DNA from: Lachnospiraceae bacterium UBA7093
Lineage (GTDB): Bacteria; Bacillota; Clostridia; Lachnospirales; Lachnospiraceae
DNA: 33,294 bases
NCBI GenBank assembly: GCA_002492465.1
Contig: DKYT01000008.1
Span: 1-33,294 of the forward strand
Reading direction: 5' to 3'
In this document: positions 15,895 through 22,964 of the stretch, one piece after another
Numbering within the stretch: the stretch's first letter is position 1
Layout: the number at the start of each line of letters is the position of its first letter
Made by a program: the position numbers and the translations under genes
The notes under the pieces: generated by a model
What the model saw: only the letters and a program-made list of their open reading frames with translations
Told to the model about the DNA's origin: nothing
Database searches by the model: none

Positions 15895-18081
15895 ATGGAT
15901 GGAATTATTTTTGACTTGAAAAACTTTCGTGCAAAGCAGCTCAACGGAATGTCGCAGGAAGACTTTGCAAAGCAGGTAGGAATCAGCCAGGATAAGGTAT
16001 CCCGCATGGAGTCTGACCCTAAACAGGTATCTCTGGAAATTCTTATCAAAATTGCAACCCATTTCGGAATGACATTGGACGAGCTTATCAGTCTGCCTAA
16101 GCCGATGGCGCAGGCTTTAAGTGTGGATTACACCTGGAGCTCCGCCGAGTTTATTCGCCAGACGCTTTTGGACTATATTAGCCATAACAATGTGGATTCC
16201 GCTTATGGGAGCGAAATCAAGGAGCTTGCCGCATTAGTTGAAAAAACAATCCGAAAACCTAAAGTTGCATTCATCGGGAGGTCTGATGTAGGTAAAAGCA
16301 CTATGATCAACACCCTTCTTGGCACTGCGAGAATGCCTGCCCACTGGACGCCAACGACCGCCATTGCAGTTTATGTCAAACACACAAATGACCGTCCTGC
16401 TTATATGGATGAGGATGTGTGGGTCTTTCAGTCTGATGCCGCTACTGATGAAAGCTGGGACGATACCAGATTGGGCGATGAAGCGTATTGTCGTTCTCTT
16501 AGATTAAGCAGCGGCAATTATGATTTATTAAACACCTACGGGACACGTAAAGGCGAGCATTTTGCGGAAAGTAAAGCAACCGCTGCCGTTGTGTTTATTG
16601 ACAGCAGCCTGCTCCTTAATTGCGACATTGTGGACCTTCCAGGCTATGGCACTGGCGATCGGATGGAAGATGACCTGTTTTCGATTCGTGAAAAGAGCAA
16701 AGCGGATGTGCTGGTGTACCTCTCTATCGCAAACGGATTTATGAGAAGCGAGGATATTTCTTATATTAAGGATGCAATTCCTTCTCTGGCAGATATAGAA
16801 AGTTGTGGCAATGTCGAACTGAAGCCGTTGGCAAACCTGTTTATCGTAGCGTCACAGGCGCATGTTATTGACCACGGAAATCTTGAGGAACTGAATCGCA
16901 TACTGACCGCTGGCTGTGATCGTTTTGAAAGAGCGTTAACCGATGGCATTTGGGATGAAAGAAGAAAACCTGTTGCATTGATCGAACGTTTCTATTCCTA
17001 TACTTCTAATTCGTCCGTTTTGCGTGAGCGTTTTGAAAAAGATTTTTGTTCTCTTATTGAAGTGCTTCCTCATGTTGTTGAGCAGAGAGCAAAGGACATC
17101 ATTACCGAATGGGCAGCAAGCAAGGATGCAGCGCTTCAAAATGTAATCGCTGGGTACCAACAATTACTGGATGACCGCAAGAAGTGTGAGGAAGCGCTTC
17201 GGGAATATGAACGTCAGGAACCGCAGCGTCATTCCGCTTTTCAAAAGGCACGACAAAGAATTATCGAGAGCATCAGGAAGTATAAACGGGAGAGCGAGGA
17301 GGAAGTTGTGGTCTGCTATAATAATGTGATCACAGTGGATAACCTTGTTTCCCTGATGGAACAGCGTGATATCAGGAAGAATAAAGAAGACCTTCAGATT
17401 TTCAGCAGCTATGTTTCGGGATTGCTGCAAGACGAAACGAACGCTATTCTGAAAGAGAAGTCCAGGCAGCTGGCAGCTGATATTGATGAATTTCTGGATA
17501 CATTTGAGAGCAGTACGGCTGTCTCCGTGGACAGTGTTTTCTTCAAGGCGTCCCCCTTTAATGCGAAGCAGGCATTTGCAGCCGGACTCACTGGCATTGC
17601 TGCATATGGGGCATTGTCAACATGGGCGGCATCCTGCGGTAATCTTTGGGGATATATTTTAGTTGCGAAAGGTATCAGCCTTCTCTCCGCCATGGGGATT
17701 TCCGTAAGCAGCACTGTTGCTGCAACAAGCGCAGTCGCGGCGATCAGTGGTCCAGTTGTGCTTGGTATTGCGCTTGCGCTTATTACGATTATAACAGTAT
17801 TTACAATTTTATCTGGCGGATGGAAAAAAAGTGTTGCAAAAATATTTGTAGAATCCTGCAGGGACGAGCATGTTTTGGATAAGCTTCAGGCGAACATCAA
17901 CACATATTGGGCAGATACCCAGAGCGCTTTCAATTCTTCCGCCGAAAATCTGGAGGCAGAATGGAAGAAGCATATGGAGACGCTTCGTGAACGTATCCAC
18001 GCTTATGATATCAATGCTATTACTGCTGCGAAAGCCGAGGCTGAGATGATGCGAAATTTTCTTCAGAACATCCCTTTCTGA
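15895..18081 (+). CDS. XRE helix-turn-helix domain fused to a dynamin-like GTPase (dynamin module gene 4)
   Basis: A 728-residue fusion. Residues 5-66 are an XRE/HTH_3 DNA-binding domain (MSQEDFAKQVGISQDKVSRME). Residues about 120-330 form a dynamin-family G domain: G1 GRSDVGKST (128-136), G2 TPTTA (152-156), G3 DLPGYG (247-252), and LFIVASQ (315-321) in the G4 position, where a classical TKxD is not seen. Helical stalk-like sequence follows (about 330-550). A hydrophobic paddle-like stretch at about 558-643 ends in VVLGIALALITIITVFTIL, then a charged coiled-coil tail. Bacterial dynamins remodel membranes and some take part in phage defence; the fused HTH suggests a GTPase that also reports to transcription. 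The ATG at 15895 has AGGAGG 7 bases upstream. The operator twins make autoregulation likely. Confidence 0.88.
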   Translation: MDGIIFDLKNFRAKQLNGMSQEDFAKQVGISQDKVSRMESDPKQVSLEILIKIATHFGMTLDELISLPKPMAQALSVDYTWSSAEFIRQTLLDYISHNNVDSAYGSEIKELAALVEKTIRKPKVAFIGRSDVGKSTMINTLLGTARMPAHWTPTTAIAVYVKHTNDRPAYMDEDVWVFQSDAATDESWDDTRLGDEAYCRSLRLSSGNYDLLNTYGTRKGEHFAESKATAAVVFIDSSLLLNCDIVDLPGYGTGDRMEDDLFSIREKSKADVLVYLSIANGFMRSEDISYIKDAIPSLADIESCGNVELKPLANLFIVASQAHVIDHGNLEELNRILTAGCDRFERALTDGIWDERRKPVALIERFYSYTSNSSVLRERFEKDFCSLIEVLPHVVEQRAKDIITEWAASKDAALQNVIAGYQQLLDDRKKCEEALREYERQEPQRHSAFQKARQRIIESIRKYKRESEEEVVVCYNNVITVDNLVSLMEQRDIRKNKEDLQIFSSYVSGLLQDETNAILKEKSRQLAADIDEFLDTFESSTAVSVDSVFFKASPFNAKQAFAAGLTGIAAYGALSTWAASCGNLWGYILVAKGISLLSAMGISVSSTVAATSAVAAISGPVVLGIALALITIITVFTILSGGWKKSVAKIFVESCRDEHVLDKLQANINTYWADTQSAFNSSAENLEAEWKKHMETLRERIHAYDINAITAAKAEAEMMRNFLQNIPF

Positions 18082-18266
18082 CGTTTGAACGGAGCGTATA
18101 GCTATAATTCAAATAAGCCGCAAAGTCTTAGAAATCAGTCGTTTTTTTTAAATGATTAAGCAGCTATCGGCGGAAGGTAAAACAGTGTTTTTTTATATCA
18201 TATATTTGGCGATAGAGTTCGTCTTGCTGAATGTTCTGATAAAAATACATGAAAATTTTCTAACAT
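18082..18266. other. A/T-rich intergenic stretch
   Basis: No ORF with a ribosome binding site was seen. It contains a T8 tract near 18142 with no convincing stem before it, so the end of the dynamin transcript is not defined, and another T tract near 18190. Regulatory sequence of the next gene begins at 18267. Confidence 0.5.
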
Positions 18267-18308
18267 GTAACTAAGGTTACGGAATATTTAGTATAAAATA
18301 CGTATGAT
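18267..18308 (+). promoter_or_regulatory. Crp/Fnr-type box and -10 element upstream of the glycyl radical gene
   Basis: GTAAC-TAAG-GTTAC (18267-18280) is a perfect 5-4-5 inverted repeat, the geometry of Crp/Fnr family sites (compare TTGAT-N4-ATCAA, or GTA-N8-TAC for NtcA). TATGAT at 18303-18308 can serve as -10 with a poor -35, which would place the box centre near -41.5, typical of a class II activator site. An alternative -10, TATAAA at 18292, would instead put the box across the -35 region. Confidence 0.5.
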
Positions 18309-18372
18309 GTAATCACAAAGAACAAATAATGTGAATTGAAGATAAAGCATGTTAAGGAAAGGAGCGGTTATC

Positions 18373-18618
18373 ATGGCAAACACAAATTCAGCACAGGTAG
18401 ACAATCTGGTAAATCTTTTGGACGGGTATGCAGGAAAGGGAGGACATCACTTAAATGTCAACGTTTTGAACAGAGACACCCTTTTAGATGCACAGAAGCA
18501 TCCTGAGAATTATCCTCAGCTGACCATCAGAGTATCCGGCTACGCAGTAAACTTTATCAAGCTTACACCGGAACAGCAGGCTGATGTTATCTCCAGAACC
18601 TTCCATGAGGCTATGTAA
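18373..18618 (+). CDS. grcA: Stand-alone glycyl radical domain protein (GrcA/YfiD-like)
   Basis: 81 residues matching only the C-terminal glycyl radical domain of pyruvate formate-lyase: GGHHLNVNVLNRDTLLDA, then PQLTIRVSGYAVNF with radical Gly56, then LTPEQQADVISRTF. In E. coli the equivalent protein (GrcA/YfiD, about 127 residues) replaces the oxygen-cleaved end of pyruvate formate-lyase and restores activity; this one is shorter, with only about 20 residues before the domain. It would be activated by the radical-SAM PFL-activating enzyme, which is not in this window. The start at 18373 has GGAG 8 bases upstream; an in-frame ATG at 18349 is less likely. The Crp/Fnr box upstream suggests redox or anaerobic control. 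Confidence 0.9.
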   Translation: MANTNSAQVDNLVNLLDGYAGKGGHHLNVNVLNRDTLLDAQKHPENYPQLTIRVSGYAVNFIKLTPEQQADVISRTFHEAM

Positions 18619-18635
18619 TTTATTTTGAAAACACG

Positions 18636-18703
18636 CGCCGTAAGGCGCCCTTGAGAAAACGCCGATTTGAACAAAGTCGGCGCTTTTTGTGCGCCTTACG
18701 GCG
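18636..18703. repeat. Nested palindromes downstream of grcA
   Basis: An outer perfect 13-bp inverted repeat (CGCCGTAAGGCGC at 18636-18648 with its complement at 18691-18703) encloses the terminator hairpin. Each outer arm is also nearly self-complementary: GCGCC-GTAA-GGCGC on the left, and GCGCC-TTAC-GGCGT on the right. Hence either three small hairpins or one long nested structure can form. Confidence 0.75.
18660..18688 (+). terminator. Intrinsic terminator of grcA
   Basis: CGCCGA (18660-18665) pairs with TCGGCG (18677-18682) around an 11-base loop, then C and a T5 run. It is embedded in a larger palindrome and could also work weakly on the reverse strand. Confidence 0.7.
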
Positions 18704-18870
18704 TACGTTTCTAACGGGTGAAAGCTTCCAATCCACCCTGGTAGCGTGTCGGTGTCCAAATCTGACGTTGGATGTAAATTTTATCGATAGGGCTTTCGGG
18801 GCTCTCCAGTTTTCCAATAAAATAGAATAAAACAGCAATTTCAATCATAATAGTAGCTGGGGGTGATTTT

Positions 18871-19332
18871 TTGAAAATTCAATGGAAAAATTTAATTACC
18901 TGTCTTGCCATACCGCTTGCAGTTGGCAGCTTATCTGCGTTTCTTACACGAAATAATATGGAAACTTTCGCTTCCATAAACAAGCCGCCTTTAGCGCCAC
19001 CGGGCTGGCTGTTTCCGGTAGTCTGGACAATACTGTATATTCTCATGGGAATTGCATCGTATCTTGTGCTTACGTCCGGAAAACCAAACGATACGGCCCT
19101 GACTGTATATGGAATCCAGCTTGCGTCTAATTTTTTCTGGTCAATTATTTTTTTCAATATGGAGCGATATCTGTTTGCGTTTATCTGGCTTATACTGTTG
19201 TGGCTGCTGATTCTCAAAACTGTTAGCCTGTTCTATGGGATATCAAAACCGGCAGGGTATCTGATGCTTCCATATCTGCTATGGGTAACCTTTGCGGGTT
19301 ACTTAAATTTTTTTATCTATCTGTTAAATTAA
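18871..19332 (+). CDS. tspO: TspO/MBR family membrane protein
   Basis: A 153-residue five-helix membrane protein of the tryptophan-rich sensory protein / mitochondrial benzodiazepine receptor family. Diagnostic stretches are NKPPLAPPGWLFPVVWTILYILMGIASYL (residues about 37-65), the second-helix Pro-Pro and Trp pattern, then LASNFFWSIIFF and a final WVTFAGYLNFFIYLLN. Family members bind porphyrins and related tetrapyrroles and act in oxidative stress and regulation. It begins with TTG at 18871 after GGGGGTGA. It is separated from grcA by the terminator, so is probably its own unit, although no promoter with good consensus was found in 18705-18860. Confidence 0.9.
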   Translation: MKIQWKNLITCLAIPLAVGSLSAFLTRNNMETFASINKPPLAPPGWLFPVVWTILYILMGIASYLVLTSGKPNDTALTVYGIQLASNFFWSIIFFNMERYLFAFIWLILLWLLILKTVSLFYGISKPAGYLMLPYLLWVTFAGYLNFFIYLLN

Positions 19333-19414
19333 GAGAAGAACCAAAGGTTAAAAACAGCCATTGATATCGTTTCCGCAGGCAGATTCAGATTTCAACGGCT
19401 GCTCTGTCTTACGC

Positions 19415-19849
19415 TTATAAAAAACAACGGATATCGACAGCCAGTTTCTCTTCGAGATTGATCAGACGTTTTGTAATGTCTTTTGTCTTCTCGTCGGCGG
19501 CTTTATATTGGTTCAGATATTTGTTAAGGGACTTTACGCCCATATTACAGCCGTCTGTCATTAAATCGGCAATGGTTCCATCTGATTCGTTCATAACAAG
19601 CTTCACATTTGTTTTCATCCATGACATGCTTTTTGCCATTGCATTAGGCTGTTTTCCGTCATCATGATATTTGTCTAAAAGAACCTGAATTTCTTCTTTT
19701 AGCTTATTGTGTTCGTCTTTACAATCCGTTAGGTATTGTCGAAGCGTATCGCTGTGTACATAATCTAAAATATCATCTATAGATGTAACACCCATTTTAA
19801 TACCGGCATCACATTCCCGTAACAGTTTTATTGTATCAGATTCAATCAT
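19415..19849 (-). CDS. Ferritin-like / DUF2383-like helical protein
   Basis: A 144-residue all-helical protein that I recall as a common conserved protein of Clostridia, described as ferritin-like or DUF2383-like; the function is not established. Visible features are a four-helix pattern with conserved Cys/Glu/His positions: LLRECDAGIKMGVTSID, CKDEHNKLKEEIQVLLDKYHDDG, AKSMSWMKTNVKL, and DLMTDGCNMGVKSLNKYLNQY. The paired E..H and D..H residues could hold a di-metal site (inference). AAGGAG lies 13 bases from the ATG, a longer gap than usual, and no other in-frame start is present. It converges on tspO; no obvious terminator separates their ends. Confidence 0.75.
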   Translation of the reverse strand: MIESDTIKLLRECDAGIKMGVTSIDDILDYVHSDTLRQYLTDCKDEHNKLKEEIQVLLDKYHDDGKQPNAMAKSMSWMKTNVKLVMNESDGTIADLMTDGCNMGVKSLNKYLNQYKAADEKTKDITKRLINLEEKLAVDIRCFL

Positions 19850-20124
19850 GGATTATTTTTGACTCCTTTTACAGTTTAAGACAATTGTTTCCATTTTTAT
19901 AAATATTATTCTTCTGTTTTGCTGCAAAAAATGTAAGTTGGCTTTTCCTTCCCACAATGCAGAATTCACTGGTTTTGAATATACAAAGGTGGGTTTATCC
20001 ATACGCCATATCTCAACAGCGGACAACAGATCAAGCTTATAATAAACCGGTTCACAAAGTGTAGCGGCGTTCGTTGCAATCTACGCCGATATGTGTTGTA
20101 ATAGAGACAGGCTAAGATATTGAC
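19850..20124. other. Intergenic stretch before the giant palindrome
   Basis: No supported gene. It holds the leader of the reverse-strand ferritin-like gene and, near 20065-20088, a weak 6-bp inverted repeat (CGGCGT / ACGCCG). A TTGACG hexamer at 20120-20125 lacks a -10 partner. Confidence 0.5.
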
Positions 20125-20447
20125 GGTAATTTGCTGGTTTTGGGGCTGGCATTATGGCTGGGCTGGGGAGCGGCGGCAGAAATTTGAGAAAGGGGTGCAG
20201 GGCTTTATCGAGAAATTGGTCATTTCACTTACGGAATGGTCAAAAGCCCAGGGGGTTCCGCCACGGACGGCGGAACCAGGAGTCTGCGGCATGGACGCCG
20301 CTAGGCTCCGACCCGTGCCGTTTGAAACAACTTTCCCATTCCGTTAGTGAAATCCGATTTAGAGACCAGCCCTAAATCCCTTTCTCAAATTCCTGCCGCC
20401 GCTCCCCAGCCCAGTCATAATGCCAGCCCCAAAACCAGCAAATTACC
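20125..20447. repeat. 323-bp giant palindrome with 70-bp near-perfect arms and nested hairpins
   Basis: The arms 20125-20194 and 20378-20447 are inverted repeats matching at 68 of 70 positions with no gap. A second inner pair (20222-20239 with 20336-20353, 17/18) is nearly concentric, so the element folds along about 115 bases per side. The centre has two further hairpins: GGTTCCGCC/GGCGGAACC (20254-20277) and a GC-rich one at 20279-20309. No transposase and no convincing ORF is inside. It could be a miniature inverted-repeat element, a dispersed palindromic repeat or a structured RNA locus. It separates the aldo/keto reductase operon from upstream sequence. Confidence 0.85.
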
Positions 20448-20480
20448 TACAGCATCACGACGAAAAGAAGGGAGACAATT

Positions 20481-21473
20481 ATGTATCAGGCATCATCATC
20501 ACGTTATGGATCTATGGAATACCGCCGCTGCGGCAAAAGCGGACTGAAACTGCCGACAGTTTCATTAGGACTCTGGCATAATTTTGGGGACACAGCGTCC
20601 TACGAGAATATGAAGCAGTTATGTTTTACGGCGTTTGACCAGGGAATTACGCATTTTGATCTGGCAAATAATTATGGACCGGAACCGGGAAGTGCGGAAA
20701 AAAATTTTGGACGTATCCTGAGAGAGGAGCTTTTCCCTTACCGGGATGAGATGATTATCAGCACTAAGGCAGGATATGAGATGTGGCAGGGACCTTACGG
20801 TGATTTCGGAAGCCGGAAGTACCTGCTTGCAAGTCTGGATCAGAGCCTTAGGCGTATGGGGCTGGAATATGTGGATATTTTCTATCATCACAGAATGGAC
20901 CCGGAAACGCCTTTGGAGGAAACCATGGGCGCTCTGGCACAGGCGGTGGTCAGCGGCAAGGCATTGTATGCAGGTTTGTCCAACTATGACGGCGAGACTA
21001 TGGAAAAGGCGGCGGCAATTTTAAAGGAACTGCATTGTCCTTTCATAATCAACCAGAACCGCTATTCCATTTTTGACCGGAGTATTGAAAAGAATCAATT
21101 GAAGGAAACGGCTGCGAGGCTCCAAAAGGGCATTATCGCTTTCAGCCCTTTGGCGCAGGGGATGTTGACCGACCGTTATCTCCATGGGATTCCGGAGGAC
21201 AGCCGGGTTCGGACGGACGGGCGGTTTTTAAAGGAGTCCTCTCTCACAGAGCAGCGTCTGCAGCAGATCAGGCAGCTGAATGAACTTGCCGGGGAAAGAG
21301 GGCAGACCCTTGCGGAAATGGCGCTTGCATGGGTGATTCGGGAGGAAACCGTCACCAGCGTTTTGATCGGCGCTTCAAAAGCCTCTCAGATTCTTGACAA
21401 TATCGGCGCATTGAAGAACACTGCCTTTACAGAAGAAGAATTGAAGAAAATTACAGAGATCAGCGTTTCATGA
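20481..21473 (+). CDS. Aldo/keto reductase, YghZ (glyceraldehyde-3-phosphate reductase)-like
   Basis: A 330-residue NADPH-dependent oxidoreductase of the aldo/keto reductase superfamily. The catalytic tetrad is visible: Asp60 and Tyr65 in HFDLANNYG, Lys96 in STKAGYEMW, and His136 in DIFYHHRMD. GLSNYDGETM and the C-terminal SVLIGASKASQILDN (cofactor phosphate-binding region) complete the fold. STKAGYEMWQGPYGD and NNYGPEPGSAEKNFG closely resemble E. coli YghZ/Gpr, which reduces L-glyceraldehyde-3-phosphate and methylglyoxal-type aldehydes; the substrate here is inferred. The ATG follows AAGGGAG by about 7 bases. It starts 33 bases after the giant palindrome and 10 bases before yaaA, so it probably leads that operon. 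Confidence 0.9.
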   Translation: MYQASSSRYGSMEYRRCGKSGLKLPTVSLGLWHNFGDTASYENMKQLCFTAFDQGITHFDLANNYGPEPGSAEKNFGRILREELFPYRDEMIISTKAGYEMWQGPYGDFGSRKYLLASLDQSLRRMGLEYVDIFYHHRMDPETPLEETMGALAQAVVSGKALYAGLSNYDGETMEKAAAILKELHCPFIINQNRYSIFDRSIEKNQLKETAARLQKGIIAFSPLAQGMLTDRYLHGIPEDSRVRTDGRFLKESSLTEQRLQQIRQLNELAGERGQTLAEMALAWVIREETVTSVLIGASKASQILDNIGALKNTAFTEEELKKITEISVS

Positions 21474-21483
21474 GATAACCACT

Positions 21484-22239
21484 ATGAAAATTATTATTTC
21501 ACCGGCAAAGAAAATGAATATAGACAGCGATACTTTTGCGGCGGAAGGAATGCCTGTCTTTATAAAAGATGCAAAGCTTTTAAGGAATGCAGTCAGGGCA
21601 TTGACCCTTCAGGAGGCAAAAGCCCTTTGGAAATGTAATGATCATCTTGCCAGACTGAACTATGAGCGTTTTCAGCATATGGTTCCGGAACGGGGACTTA
21701 CGCCGGCGATCATGTCCTACGAGGGGCTGCAGTATCAGTACATGGCGCCGGGGGTGTTTACCACGGAAGGGATTTCCTATATTGAGAAGCACCTCCGCAT
21801 ATTGTCGGGTTTTTATGGCGTTTTAAGACCCTTTGACGGCGTGACCCCTTATCGGCTGGAAATGCAGGCAAAATTATCTGTAAATGGCTGCAAAGATCTA
21901 TATGATTTTTGGGGAGATCGTTTGTACAAGAGTGTGGTCGATGAGGACAGGATAATTATTAATCTTGCGTCTAAGGAATATGCCAGGTGTATTGAGAAAT
22001 ACATGCAGCCGGGAGACAGGTTCCTAACCGTTGATTTTGGGGAACTGTCAGGTGAAAAGGTGAAACAGAAGGGAACCCTGGCAAAGATGGCGCGGGGGCG
22101 GATGGTGCGTTTTCTGGCGGAGAATGGCATTGAGAATCCGGAGCAAATGAAAGAATTCCGAGAAATGGGTTTTTCTTTCAGGGAGGAATTGTCCGGTAAA
22201 GAGAAGTATGTGTTTGTCAGGGAGGAATCGAGCAGGTAA
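21484..22239 (+). CDS. yaaA: YaaA family (UPF0246) peroxide-stress protein
   Basis: A 251-residue protein of the UPF0246/YaaA family. MKIIISPAKKMN at the start, then LWKCND, NGFYGVLRPFDGVTPYRLEM-like sequence (GFYGVLRPFDGV), YDFWGDRL, INLASKEYA and VDFGE near the end are the family's conserved blocks, and the length is typical. In E. coli YaaA limits intracellular iron and so protects DNA during peroxide stress; the fold has DNA-binding features. Here the stop TAA overlaps the ATG of the response regulator by one base (TAATG), so YaaA and a two-component system are translated together, an arrangement I do not know from described cases. Confidence 0.92.
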   Translation: MKIIISPAKKMNIDSDTFAAEGMPVFIKDAKLLRNAVRALTLQEAKALWKCNDHLARLNYERFQHMVPERGLTPAIMSYEGLQYQYMAPGVFTTEGISYIEKHLRILSGFYGVLRPFDGVTPYRLEMQAKLSVNGCKDLYDFWGDRLYKSVVDEDRIIINLASKEYARCIEKYMQPGDRFLTVDFGELSGEKVKQKGTLAKMARGRMVRFLAENGIENPEQMKEFREMGFSFREELSGKEKYVFVREESSR

Positions 22240-22964
22240 TGAGTGAGGATGAAAAGAGCAGAATTTTACTTTTAGAAGACGATATCAGCCTCACAGAGGG
22301 CTTGTGCTATTCTTTGCGGAAAAATGGATACACAGTGGAAAGGGCGGAAAGCGTGCAGGAGGCGAACTCTCTTTTAATGCGGAAGCAGTACGACCTGCTG
22401 CTTTTGGATGTAACCCTGCCTGACGGAACAGGCTTTCAAGTGTGCGAGAGGGTGAGAGGACAGGGAAATCAGGTCCCCATTATATTTCTTACAGCATCCG
22501 ATGAGGAGATGAATGTAATCCGGGGACTTGACAGCGGAGGGGACGACTATATTGGAAAGCCCTTTAAACTGGGCGAACTGCTTTCCAGAATCCGTGCGTT
22601 GCTGCGCAGAGCGGGAGCGGTCAGAAAGGAAGAGGGGCAGACAGGGCAGAGCAGTTTGACCTGCGGGGATATTCAAATTGACCTTGCAGGAAGCAGAGTG
22701 TTTTTGCGGGGAGAAAAGCTGGAGCTTACTCAGGTAGAGTACAGGCTTCTTTGTCTTTTGGTGCGTTCCTGCGGCAGAGTGGTTACCAGAGAAATTATTT
22801 TTGAAGAGCTTTGGGACGGCTCCGGGAACTTTGTAGACGATAATACCCTTTCCGTATATATCAGGCGTTTACGGGAAAAGGTAGAAAAGGACCCATCCAG
22901 GCCGGAGCATTTGATTACGGCAAGAGGATTTGGTTATTGCTGGCAGGAGGTGGAGGCAGGATGA
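22239..22964 (+). CDS. OmpR/PhoB family response regulator
   Basis: 241 residues: a receiver domain (1-120) with the acidic pair Glu-Asp-Asp (13-15), phosphoacceptor Asp57 in LLLLDVTLPDG, conserved Thr/Ser in FLTASD and Lys in DDYIGKPF; then a winged-helix effector domain (about 145-238) with LTQVEYRLLCLLVRS, VVTREIIFEELW and TLSVYIRRLREKVE followed by RGFGY. It overlaps the histidine kinase gene by 4 bases (ATGA). It likely controls the ABC exporter two genes downstream, whose promoter region has repeated GTAAGC motifs (24206-24237). Confidence 0.93.
   Translation: MSEDEKSRILLLEDDISLTEGLCYSLRKNGYTVERAESVQEANSLLMRKQYDLLLLDVTLPDGTGFQVCERVRGQGNQVPIIFLTASDEEMNVIRGLDSGGDDYIGKPFKLGELLSRIRALLRRAGAVRKEEGQTGQSSLTCGDIQIDLAGSRVFLRGEKLELTQVEYRLLCLLVRSCGRVVTREIIFEELWDGSGNFVDDNTLSVYIRRLREKVEKDPSRPEHLITARGFGYCWQEVEAG

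Noticed and set aside
18118..18150. T8 tract as terminator of the dynamin gene
   Set aside because: No convincing stem precedes it.
18484..18844. Reverse-strand open frames opposite grcA and its terminator
   Set aside because: They overlap a real gene and the hairpin cluster, are rich in Arg, and have no supporting start signals.
18705..18860. Possible riboswitch or small RNA before tspO
   Set aside because: Only a weak 5-bp GGGTG/CACCC pairing was found and no known aptamer motif.
20120..20347. Open reading frames of 66-75 codons across the giant palindrome
   Set aside because: They follow the inverted-repeat sequence, are rich in Trp/Arg/Gly/Pro with no recognisable domain, and lack a ribosome binding site; better explained by the repeat.
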